Shown piece after piece: positions 8,298 through 15,877 of a DNA stretch of 64,000 nucleotides. Both the position numbers and the translations under genes were made by a program. Source of the stretch: JAQVSH01 sp964451605 (GTDB lineage Bacteria > Bacteroidota > Bacteroidia > Bacteroidales > UBA4181); NCBI GenBank assembly GCA_964451605.1, contig CAYVJA010000003.1:1-64000 (forward strand), given 5' to 3'. Position 1 is the stretch's first letter; every line of letters starts with the position of its first letter. The notes below the pieces were generated by a model. That model ran no database searches and had not been told where the DNA came from. It saw nothing but the letters and a program-made list of their open reading frames with translations.

Positions 8298-9506
8298 TTA
8301 TGGACGGGGCCTGCGTTGCCGGGCCCATGCCATCACATTGGCAGGAGGCCGTCTGTTGGTGAGCTCTTCGGCCATAAACTCCAGATAGGGAGAAATATGC
8401 GAGAAAAACAGTTTCAGGCCGGGGCAGAGGTAATTCAATCCCTCCTCCCCGTCGGGGGTGAGAGCGAAGCGGTTTTTCGGACACTCTCCGTTGCAGAGAG
8501 TGAGCCACTCGCAGTTTCGGCAAAAGTCGGGCAAGAGTTGCCGTTTGTTCTGTCCGAACCGAAGCTGTTCCGGACTGTACATCATGGAAACCAACGAATC
8601 GTGGGCGAGATTGCCCCGACGGTATTCGGGAAAGACAAAATGGTCGCAGGCATAGACGTCGCCGTTGTATTCAATAGCTCCCGCGTGCCCGCAAGTGGGC
8701 GCCCAGTGACAGTGTCCCGGAGCTACCCCCATCCGGTTAGCCAGAATTGCGTCGAAAAGGGTTACATAAAAGGAGGCCACATCATTTTCGACCCATTCAT
8801 CGAAAATTTTGCAGAGGAAATCTCCATAGTCGAGCGGTTTTACAGACCATGGGGTGAGTTGCGCTTCGCTGCTTGCAGCGGTGGCCAGCATTATTCTTCC
8901 ATTCTCAACGGCTACCTGCCGCTCCACCACTGGAGTGAACTGCACATACCCGGCTCCCGTCGATTTGAAAAAGCGGTACACTTCGGTGGGATATTGTGCA
9001 TTGTAATGGTTTACAACCGACAGAATATTAAAATCGACCCCATGTTTAAGCAGCAAATCGATTCCCCGCATAGCTCCCTTGAAACTCCCGTTTTCAGAGC
9101 TGTATTTCCGGTAGTGGTTATGACAATGTTCGGGGCCGTCGAGTGAGATGCCAATCAGAAATTGGTTCTCCTTAAAAAGGGTTCCGTTGGTTTGCAGCGA
9201 ATTGTCGACATGTTGGCCGGCTCCGGCATATTTTCGTTGAAGTCGAAGTGCCTTATTGTAAAAATCTCGCTTTCGCAGCAGCGGTTCACCTCCGTGCCAC
9301 GAAAAGAGCACTTCGGGCATGGTTTGGGCGCGGAGATACTCCTGTACAAACCGCTCCAGCATCTCGTCCGACATCTCTTGTTTCCCCGGATGGTACACCC
9401 CTTTTTCCAGATAGTAACAGTAGTCGCAGGCAAGATTACACATCGAACCCGCCGGTTTTGCCAGCAGATAGAGAGGCGATGCAAAGGGGGCAAAGGCTAC
9501 AGACAT
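8298..9506 (-). CDS. Anaerobic sulfatase-maturating enzyme (radical SAM, SPASM)
   Basis: The enzyme oxidises the active-site Ser or Cys of a sulfatase to formylglycine using S-adenosylmethionine. With the start at 9506 it has 402 residues. The radical SAM cluster motif CNLACDYC gives Cys23, Cys27 and Cys30, and SWHGGEPLL follows. A Cys-rich SPASM region for two more clusters lies in the C-terminal half (for example CRNCEWLTLCNGECPKNRF). I chose ATG 9506 (MSVAFAPF) because a longer reading would run through the promoter and into dnaG. The stretch after QTNGTL looks about eight residues shorter than I remember for the family (see findings). It is paired with the Ser-type sulfatase downstream. 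Confidence 0.93.
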   Translation of the reverse strand: MSVAFAPFASPLYLLAKPAGSMCNLACDYCYYLEKGVYHPGKQEMSDEMLERFVQEYLRAQTMPEVLFSWHGGEPLLRKRDFYNKALRLQRKYAGAGQHVDNSLQTNGTLFKENQFLIGISLDGPEHCHNHYRKYSSENGSFKGAMRGIDLLLKHGVDFNILSVVNHYNAQYPTEVYRFFKSTGAGYVQFTPVVERQVAVENGRIMLATAASSEAQLTPWSVKPLDYGDFLCKIFDEWVENDVASFYVTLFDAILANRMGVAPGHCHWAPTCGHAGAIEYNGDVYACDHFVFPEYRRGNLAHDSLVSMMYSPEQLRFGQNKRQLLPDFCRNCEWLTLCNGECPKNRFALTPDGEEGLNYLCPGLKLFFSHISPYLEFMAEELTNRRPPANVMAWARQRRPRP

Positions 9507-9523
9507 AACCAATCGGTGATGAA

Positions 9524-9531
9524 CAAAGATA
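9524..9531 (-). promoter_or_regulatory. -7 promoter element (TATCTTTG) for the maturase-sulfatase operon
   Basis: The minus strand reads TATCTTTG, a TAnnTTTG match, 17 bases before the maturase ATG at 9506. It sits back to back with the dnaG element at 9555-9562 in a 61-base divergent intergenic region. Confidence 0.5.
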
Positions 9532-9554
9532 GGCAATTGCGAAGATTCTTTTTC

Positions 9555-9562
9555 TACCTTTG
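9555..9562 (+). promoter_or_regulatory. -7 promoter element (TACCTTTG) for dnaG
   Basis: TACCTTTG matches TAnnTTTG exactly. It ends only five bases before the ATG at 9568, so a transcript started here would have almost no leader. It also argues against the GTG at 9562 as the start codon. Confidence 0.5.
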
Positions 9563-9567
9563 TGTCT

Positions 9568-11550
9568 ATGATCGATCCCGCAACCATAAGTCGGATTTTT
9601 GATACTGCCCAGGTCGTTGAGGTAGTTCAGGAGTTTGTCGCCCTCAAAAAGAGGGGCGTCAACTACATTGGCCTCTGCCCGTTCCACAACGAGAAGACCC
9701 CATCCTTTATCGTATCGCCCTCAAAAAACATCTACAAATGTTTTGGGTGCGGAAAGGGAGGAAATCCGGTCAATTTTGTGATGGATCACGAGCATATGAG
9801 TTATGCTGATGCACTCCGCTGGCTGGCCCGGAAATACCAGATTGATATTGTCGAGAAGGAGGAGTCGCCGGAGGCGTTGCAGGAACGCAATGACCGCGAG
9901 AGCATGATGCTCCTCTCGCAGTACGCGCAGAACTCTTTTGCTGCGAACCTGCTCGAACATACCGAGGGAAGAGAGGTGGGACTCTCTTACTTTACCGAAA
10001 GGGGCTTCACCGATGAAACAATTCGCCGCTTTGGGCTGGGATATGCCCTGGCCGGCCGGGACGCCTTTACACGCGCTGCACAGCACGACGGGTACAAAAT
10101 GGAGTATCTCGAAAAGACCGGACTCACCATTAAAGGAGATCATGGTGCCTACGATCGCTTTTCGGGTCGGGTCATCTTTCCCATCCACGATCTTACCGGC
10201 AGGGTTGTGGGTTTTGGCGGACGTATTTTGGTTACCGACAAAAAAAGCGCCAAGTACCTCAACTCTATCGAGAGTGAGATTTACCACAAAAGCAAAACGC
10301 TCTACGGCATCTACCAGGCAAGGCAGGCCATAGTGCAGGAAGATAAGTGCTTTCTGGTAGAGGGTTACACCGATGTGCTCTCTCTGCATCAGGCAGGCAT
10401 TGCCAATGTTGTGGCCTCATCAGGCACCTCGCTTACGCCCGATCAGATCCGGTTGGTAAAACGGTTCACCCCAAATATCACGGTATTATACGATGGCGAC
10501 GCAGCGGGAATAAAGGCCTCTATCAGGGGTATCGACCTGCTGCTCGAACAAGGGATGAATGTAAAAGTGCTGCTGCTGCCCGATGGAGAAGACCCTGACT
10601 CCTTTGCCCGAAAGCAGAGTTCTTCGGTGTTACGCACCTATTTGTGCGATAACGAAACCGATTTTATCTCGTTTAAGATCAAATTGCTGTTGGATGAGGC
10701 CAAATCCGATCCCATAAAACGGGCGGCGCTCATCACCGACGTTGTCCAGTCGGTTTCGCTCATTCCCGATGGCATTATCAGGGCTGTCTACCTCAAGGAG
10801 TGCAGCCGGTTGCTTCAGGTTGAGGAGCAGGTTTTGCACACCGAGGTTCATAACCGGCGGCGCAAACGCACTTTTCAGAATAGCTCCACTCCCGGGGCGA
10901 GGGGAGTTGACGGCCCCTCTTTTCCGCCTGTAGATAGCGCTTCGCCCGACACGGATAGTGTTTCCGCTCTCAGCTCCGATCCAACCCCTTCGTACAGCGG
11001 CAACGATCAGGACAGAGCCGAGCGGGAAATTCTCCGGCTTTTGGTGAATTACGGAAATATGGAACTTTTCGGCCCCACCCCCGAAGAGCCCGATGCACCT
11101 CAGGTATCCGTGGCAGCCTGGTTGGTTAAGGAACTTACGGGCGACGAGATAGCCTTTAAAAATCCTCTCTATTCCGAGCTCTTCAATCTGGCTTGCAACC
11201 GGGTGTGGTCAGGGATTTCGCCCGATACCCGCTTCTTTGTTTCGCACCCTGATCCCGCGATTAGCGGAGTGGCTGCCGATCTGGTCTCTTCTCACTATCA
11301 GCTGAGCCGGATTTGGCGTAACAATGAAGCGTACGTTCAAACCGAGGAGATGCGGCTTAAAGAGCTGGTGCCTTTAAGTGTTGCCGAGTTGAAGAGCAAA
11401 AAGGTGGCTGCCCTTCTTCAGGAGGCGCTGCACAGCATGCAACATGCCGGTTCGGAAGAACAGACCTACGAACTGTTAAATCGCATTGCCTCCCTTACCG
11501 ATGTGAAGTGCCGGCTGGCCCAGAATCTGGGTTACCGGGTAATCCAGTAA
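9568..11550 (+). CDS. dnaG: DNA primase
   Basis: DnaG makes the RNA primers for DNA replication. The 660-residue product has an N-terminal CHC2 zinc ribbon (Cys37, His40, Cys58, Cys61), followed by the catalytic core with TOPRIM motifs: LVEGYTDVLSLHQAG with its Glu, and LYDGDAAG with its Asp pair. The C-terminal part, after a Ser/Pro-rich linker near 430-475, is the helicase-interacting region. ATG 9568 (MIDPATI) is preferred to GTG 9562, which overlaps the promoter element. Its neighbour upstream is divergent, and an Ig-like lipoprotein gene follows after 96 bases. Confidence 0.97.
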   Translation: MIDPATISRIFDTAQVVEVVQEFVALKKRGVNYIGLCPFHNEKTPSFIVSPSKNIYKCFGCGKGGNPVNFVMDHEHMSYADALRWLARKYQIDIVEKEESPEALQERNDRESMMLLSQYAQNSFAANLLEHTEGREVGLSYFTERGFTDETIRRFGLGYALAGRDAFTRAAQHDGYKMEYLEKTGLTIKGDHGAYDRFSGRVIFPIHDLTGRVVGFGGRILVTDKKSAKYLNSIESEIYHKSKTLYGIYQARQAIVQEDKCFLVEGYTDVLSLHQAGIANVVASSGTSLTPDQIRLVKRFTPNITVLYDGDAAGIKASIRGIDLLLEQGMNVKVLLLPDGEDPDSFARKQSSSVLRTYLCDNETDFISFKIKLLLDEAKSDPIKRAALITDVVQSVSLIPDGIIRAVYLKECSRLLQVEEQVLHTEVHNRRRKRTFQNSSTPGARGVDGPSFPPVDSASPDTDSVSALSSDPTPSYSGNDQDRAEREILRLLVNYGNMELFGPTPEEPDAPQVSVAAWLVKELTGDEIAFKNPLYSELFNLACNRVWSGISPDTRFFVSHPDPAISGVAADLVSSHYQLSRIWRNNEAYVQTEEMRLKELVPLSVAELKSKKVAALLQEALHSMQHAGSEEQTYELLNRIASLTDVKCRLAQNLGYRVIQ

Positions 11551-11646
11551 ACCGGTGCGAACCCTGTTCGAAACTTGGTCGATTGACAAAAAACGTGTAG
11601 GTTTGCTCCTCTGTTTTGAGGGTTTATCTTACCATATTTCTGCACC

Positions 11647-13785
11647 TTGAAAAGTTATCTTATCCGCGCATTTTTGCTGCTCATTGTCATCTTTTTGCTC
11701 CCCACCTGTGCAAAAATTGCCTCTCCCGTGGGGGGGCCGCGCGATACCATTCCTCCACAGTTCCTGGGAAGTCGACCTGCTTTTAAATCGGTAAACTTCT
11801 CCGGGAAAAAGATGGAACTCTTTTTCGACGAACATATTCAGATCAAAGGGGGGCAAAGTCCTGTCTCGGTTTCTCCTCCCTTCATATTGCTCCAGCCCGA
11901 TTATGTTGTAGGTAATAAGTCGTTGATTATTAATTTAAACGAAGACCTGAAACCTCAAACCACCTATACCGTTAACTTTGGGGAGGCGCTCACCGATCTG
12001 AATGAAGGCAATCCCGCACTCAACTTTGAATATGTCTTCTCCACCGGCTCGCATATTGATTCTCTTTCGATGATAGGCAGAGTAACCGACGCGGCAACTG
12101 ACGAACCTCCGGGAAAGAGTTCTAATACAGGCCGATGGCTCATTCTGTTTTATCGGGAAACCGGCGATTCTGTGCCCCTCAAAAAGTTACCGGATGTAGT
12201 GGGCCGTGTAGACGCCAACGGCCTCTTTCGCCTTCACCAGATTCCCGCCGACACCTTTCTCGTCTTTGCGCTCCGCGACGAGAATAACAACTATCTCTAC
12301 GACCTTCCCACCGAGAGAATAGCTTTCAGCGACACTCTGGTGATAACAGACTCACGCTATGCCGCACCTGATACCCTCCCCACCCGTCAGGCCACTCTCG
12401 ATTCGCTATTTCGTTTCAATCCCCGTTATTTTCAATACCACCTCCGGTTGCGCTCCTTTTTGGAGACTCCTAAGGTGCAGTATCTGAAGGCCAAAGACAG
12501 AGTAGACTCTATTCAGATACGCTTTATTTTCAATAAACCACACCTCTCCGATCCTCAGTTTACTCTGGTCGATTCGGCACTTGTTTCGTATGGCACCTCC
12601 GGATTTCTCCCTGAGATATCTGCCACTCGCGACACCTTCAACTACTGGATAACGGATCCCTTCCTGTCGCAGCGCGAGCGTCTTACTCTCGCTTTTCGTT
12701 ACTCGGCCACCGATTCACTTTTACAGCCGGTCGAAAAAACGGATACCCTTATCTTCCGGAACCCTTTTCTTGCAAAAAAGGCACAGACTCTGCGTACCGA
12801 CACTTTTTCGGTCGAAGACTCGCTCCGCCTGGCTCAAAAAGCGCTGAAAGACTCTGTTAAGACGGCTAAAAAGACAGCTAAAAAGATGGCAAAAGCGGCA
12901 AAAAAGGGGCGGGTCTTTACGCCCAAATCTGCATCAACTGAGACGCCGAGGATTACCCGTAATACCCGTCGCACAGTCGAGACGGAGTCGACAGAATTGG
13001 TCGATAGGTTTCCCCTCAAAATGTGGGGGAGCTCTTCGGTAATCAGTCCGCTTCAGCAGCTGGTTCTTGAGGCGGTTTATCCCATTAAAACCTTTGATAC
13101 GGCTGCAATGCGCTTTACCCTCGAGGTTGATTCGGTATTGACACCACAGCCGTTCACACTGGTGCGCGATTCTCTTTCGCCCCGCAAACTGATGCTTCAT
13201 ACCGATCTGAAAGAGGGAGGGCTCTATCGGTTCTACATCGATTCGGCCGCTGTTCAGGGCTACTGGGAGGGATTCAGAAACGACACCACGCGCATTTTTC
13301 GTTTTTCTGCGTCGAAAAAGGCTGAGACGTCGGGGCTGCTCGTTTCGGTGTCGCCCTTCTGCGTGCCTTCTATTCTGCAACTTATCGATCCCGCAACAGG
13401 TAAAGTTGCAGCTCAGACACTGCTCTCATCCGACACAATTGCTGTTTTGCCCTATATACGTCCGGGTAAGTACCGGCTTAGAGCTATTCACGATGTCAAT
13501 GGAAACGGGAAGTGGGATACGGGCAACTGGATGGAACGAAGGCAGCCTGAATCGATAGAAATCTACAAAGACACTCTCGATCTCAAAAAAGGATTCAACT
13601 TGGAGGTGAAGTGGCCGTTCGAGAAGGCTCCCTGCCAGGATTCTCTGCGTAGTTCGGGAGCCGGATTCAATAAGGTGTCGGTTTTATTGTCGGGCAAAAG
13701 GCTTCGCCGAAAAAATAGGGCATGCCATTTGTATGCATACCTTTCAGAACAAAGATATCTGTATGGCATTAATCGTGAATCTTGA
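11647..13785 (+). CDS. Ig-like domain lipoprotein (SbsA Ig-like family, Bacteroidota type)
   Basis: The 712-residue product starts at a TTG and has an N-terminal signal with a probable lipobox (LLPTC, Cys21), then the conserved SPVGGPRDTIPP stretch. A beta-rich Ig-like domain (about 35-140, with TTYTVNFGEAL) follows, and repeated beta regions continue to the end. Around 378-430 there is a low-complexity Lys/Ala stretch (KKTAKKMAKAAKKG) that looks like an insertion. Function is unknown; an outer-membrane or surface structural role is likely. The 3' end overlaps the first 23 bases of tsaB, which suggests cotranscription. Confidence 0.82.
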   Translation: MKSYLIRAFLLLIVIFLLPTCAKIASPVGGPRDTIPPQFLGSRPAFKSVNFSGKKMELFFDEHIQIKGGQSPVSVSPPFILLQPDYVVGNKSLIINLNEDLKPQTTYTVNFGEALTDLNEGNPALNFEYVFSTGSHIDSLSMIGRVTDAATDEPPGKSSNTGRWLILFYRETGDSVPLKKLPDVVGRVDANGLFRLHQIPADTFLVFALRDENNNYLYDLPTERIAFSDTLVITDSRYAAPDTLPTRQATLDSLFRFNPRYFQYHLRLRSFLETPKVQYLKAKDRVDSIQIRFIFNKPHLSDPQFTLVDSALVSYGTSGFLPEISATRDTFNYWITDPFLSQRERLTLAFRYSATDSLLQPVEKTDTLIFRNPFLAKKAQTLRTDTFSVEDSLRLAQKALKDSVKTAKKTAKKMAKAAKKGRVFTPKSASTETPRITRNTRRTVETESTELVDRFPLKMWGSSSVISPLQQLVLEAVYPIKTFDTAAMRFTLEVDSVLTPQPFTLVRDSLSPRKLMLHTDLKEGGLYRFYIDSAAVQGYWEGFRNDTTRIFRFSASKKAETSGLLVSVSPFCVPSILQLIDPATGKVAAQTLLSSDTIAVLPYIRPGKYRLRAIHDVNGNGKWDTGNWMERRQPESIEIYKDTLDLKKGFNLEVKWPFEKAPCQDSLRSSGAGFNKVSVLLSGKRLRRKNRACHLYAYLSEQRYLYGINRES

Positions 13786-14470
13786 GACCGCTACCGAAAC
13801 CTGCTCTGTTGCCCTGGCACGCAACGGAGAAACGTTTCTGTTAAAAGAGAGTGCTGCCGGACGAAATCACGCTTCCGATCTTACCCTCTTCATTTCGCAA
13901 ATTCTGGATGAGACAGATCTCGGAGTTTCCGATCTTGATGCTGTGGCGGTTAGTATGGGCCCCGGTTCCTATACCGGTCTGAGGATTGGCGTATCGGTGG
14001 CCAAAGGGCTCTGCTACGGAGCCGGGATTCCCCTGCTGGCGGTTTCTACCCTCCAGGCTATGATTTACGGCTTGCCGGAGGCCGAAAAGTCCGGTGCCGA
14101 TTTTTTGGTGCCTATGCTCGATGCCCGGCGCATGGAGGTCTACACCGCTCTTTTCGATAGCACTGCAACTGAGATAGAACCGGTTTCTGCGCGCATCATC
14201 ACCCAAGACTCCTTCAGCGAATGGCTCGACAAAGGGGTGGTCTGCTTTTTTGGGGATGGTTCGTCCAAATGCCGGGAGTATATTTCTCACCCGAATGCCC
14301 GTTTTGTTGATTCATTCCGAAATTCGGCACGACATATGACGATATTATCAGAAGAGGCCTTCTCAAACAGCGAATATCGGGATGTAGCCTATTTCGAACC
14401 CTTCTATCTGAAAGATTTTATTGCCACCGTTCCGAAAAACAAGGTGCTTGGACAACTCATTCCCTCCTGA
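13763..14470 (+). CDS. tsaB: tRNA threonylcarbamoyladenosine biosynthesis protein TsaB
   Basis: TsaB is the partner protein of TsaD in forming t6A at position 37 of ANN-decoding tRNAs. The 235-residue product has the ASKHA-like N-terminus VNLETATETCSVAL, a HASDL segment, and the diagnostic GPGSYTGLRIG. I start at ATG 13763 (MALIVNLETA); the longer reading from 13733 only adds residues that do not fit the family. It overlaps the upstream Ig-like gene by 23 bases and is followed 15 bases later by the DUF3108 gene. Confidence 0.95.
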   Translation: MALIVNLETATETCSVALARNGETFLLKESAAGRNHASDLTLFISQILDETDLGVSDLDAVAVSMGPGSYTGLRIGVSVAKGLCYGAGIPLLAVSTLQAMIYGLPEAEKSGADFLVPMLDARRMEVYTALFDSTATEIEPVSARIITQDSFSEWLDKGVVCFFGDGSSKCREYISHPNARFVDSFRNSARHMTILSEEAFSNSEYRDVAYFEPFYLKDFIATVPKNKVLGQLIPS

Positions 14471-14485
14471 TCTTTAATCCACCCG

Positions 14486-15349
14486 ATGATGAACCTGCGA
14501 AAATATATGGTAATCCCGTTGGCGCTTCTGCTCTATTGTTCCACCCTTTTGGGTCAGAGCACCAACAGTACCCTGAAAGTGGCCGAAGTTGACCAGGCCG
14601 GGCTTCCTCCTGCCATTAGCGAGGTGCCCAAAATTAAACCTCCCATTGGTTCAGAGCCCTGTTTTCAGGTGGGCGAGGAGCTGGAATATTCATTGAGTCT
14701 GGGTATTATATCCGCGGGGAAGGGTTCTATTGTCCTGCGCGAGGAGATGTTTAACGGGCAGAAAGTGTTTCACAGTGTGCTTACTGGCTCTACCACCGGG
14801 ATGATAGACAGGATCTTCAAAGTGCGCGATGTCTATGAGAGCTACTTCCGTCCGCACGACAACCTGCCTCTTAAGGCAATCAGAAATGTGCGCGAAGGGA
14901 ATTACAAGTTTTACGACGAACAGCTCTTTTATCCTGAGCAACGCCTGCTTGAAAGCCAAAAAAAAGGAAAACTGATTATCCCAGATAAGACCCTTGATAT
15001 GGCCTCTGTGTTGTTTTATCTGCGCAGAATCAATTTCGAGATTATGTCGGTGGGTGATATTATCTATTTCGACACCTTTTTCAGTAAGGCGCTCTTCCCC
15101 TTTTATGTAATTTACAGAGGACGCGAAACCATAAAAACATCGCTGGGTACCTTTTCTTGTATTCGTTTGGTTCCGGTGGTCGAACCGGGGCGAATCTTTA
15201 AACGTTCCGACGGCATGAATATCTGGCTCACCGACGACATCAACAAGGTGCCGGTACTTATTAAGTTTGATGTCTGGGCCGGTTCCTTTAAGGGAGAGTT
15301 GGTTCGTTACAAAAAACTCAAATACCCCCTCACCTCACTGAAAAAGTGA
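14486..15349 (+). CDS. DUF3108 domain periplasmic protein
   Basis: The 287-residue product has a signal peptide (about 1-25, ending near LLGQ). The rest resembles the DUF3108 family: EELEYSLSLGIISAGKGSI, then a conserved TFFSKALFPFYVIYRGRETI and the C-terminal KFDVWAGSFKGELVRYKKL. The family is periplasmic and uncharacterised. It is the last gene of the dnaG-tsaB strand block and faces aroK tail to tail. Confidence 0.85.
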   Translation: MMNLRKYMVIPLALLLYCSTLLGQSTNSTLKVAEVDQAGLPPAISEVPKIKPPIGSEPCFQVGEELEYSLSLGIISAGKGSIVLREEMFNGQKVFHSVLTGSTTGMIDRIFKVRDVYESYFRPHDNLPLKAIRNVREGNYKFYDEQLFYPEQRLLESQKKGKLIIPDKTLDMASVLFYLRRINFEIMSVGDIIYFDTFFSKALFPFYVIYRGRETIKTSLGTFSCIRLVPVVEPGRIFKRSDGMNIWLTDDINKVPVLIKFDVWAGSFKGELVRYKKLKYPLTSLKK

Positions 15350-15351
15350 GG
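15333..15351 (+). terminator. Weak hairpin at the end of the DUF3108 gene
   Basis: CCTCACT and AGTGAGG form a 7-bp stem with a 5-base loop, overlapping the last codons of the DUF3108 gene. The following TTCCCTT is poor in T, so terminator function is doubtful. It lies in the convergent junction with aroK. Confidence 0.3.
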
Positions 15352-15356
15352 TTCCC

Positions 15357-15872
15357 TTACACAAAGAGTTTTCGCATAATCTCCGGTACCACCTCTTCTA
15401 CCGGAAGCATTCCGTTTACTGTGATGTGCGCCTTTTGGTAAAAAGGGGCTCTCAGTGCCAGCGTATTGCAAACATAGGCTTTGAGCTCTTTGTCGGGCAG
15501 ATCGGCAATCAGGGGGCGTTTGGCCTTCCTTCGGGGTTCCGAAAGGCGTGTATAGAGCCCCAGATCGGAAACCTGCAAATAGACAGTCTTCCCCAGCTTA
15601 TTCATCTTTTCCATGGTGTCGCCATAGCAGGGAGTTCCTCCCCCTGTCGAAATGACAAGTTGTTCCGATTGAGCCAGATTATCAATCCACTCTCTTTCGG
15701 CTTCACGAAAAGCGGTTTCGCCCAGTTCGGCAAAGATTTCCGAAACCGTCATCCCGAAACGGGCTTCCAGCTGCTGATCCATATCGACAAAGGCGTAGCC
15801 CAGATGCTGAGCCATCACCTTTCCAATCCGGGTCTTTCCCGACCCCATAAAACCCACTAAAAATATGCGCAT
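15357..15872 (-). CDS. aroK: Shikimate kinase
   Basis: The enzyme phosphorylates shikimate with ATP in the chorismate pathway. The 171-residue product has the P-loop GFMGSGKT (7-14), the DMD shikimate-binding motif (30-32), FREAERE with the conserved Arg, and STGGGTPCY. Its ATG lies five bases after the parC stop, so it is probably the last gene of the parE-parC-aroK transcript. The other shikimate-pathway gene in the window, aroE, lies 23 kb away. Confidence 0.96.
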   Translation of the reverse strand: MRIFLVGFMGSGKTRIGKVMAQHLGYAFVDMDQQLEARFGMTVSEIFAELGETAFREAEREWIDNLAQSEQLVISTGGGTPCYGDTMEKMNKLGKTVYLQVSDLGLYTRLSEPRRKAKRPLIADLPDKELKAYVCNTLALRAPFYQKAHITVNGMLPVEEVVPEIMRKLFV

Positions 15873-15877
15873 AACAA

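Noticed and set aside
9507..9587. N-terminal extension of the sulfatase maturase
   Set aside because: It would read through the divergent promoters and into the dnaG coding region; the ATG at 9506 fits the family start.
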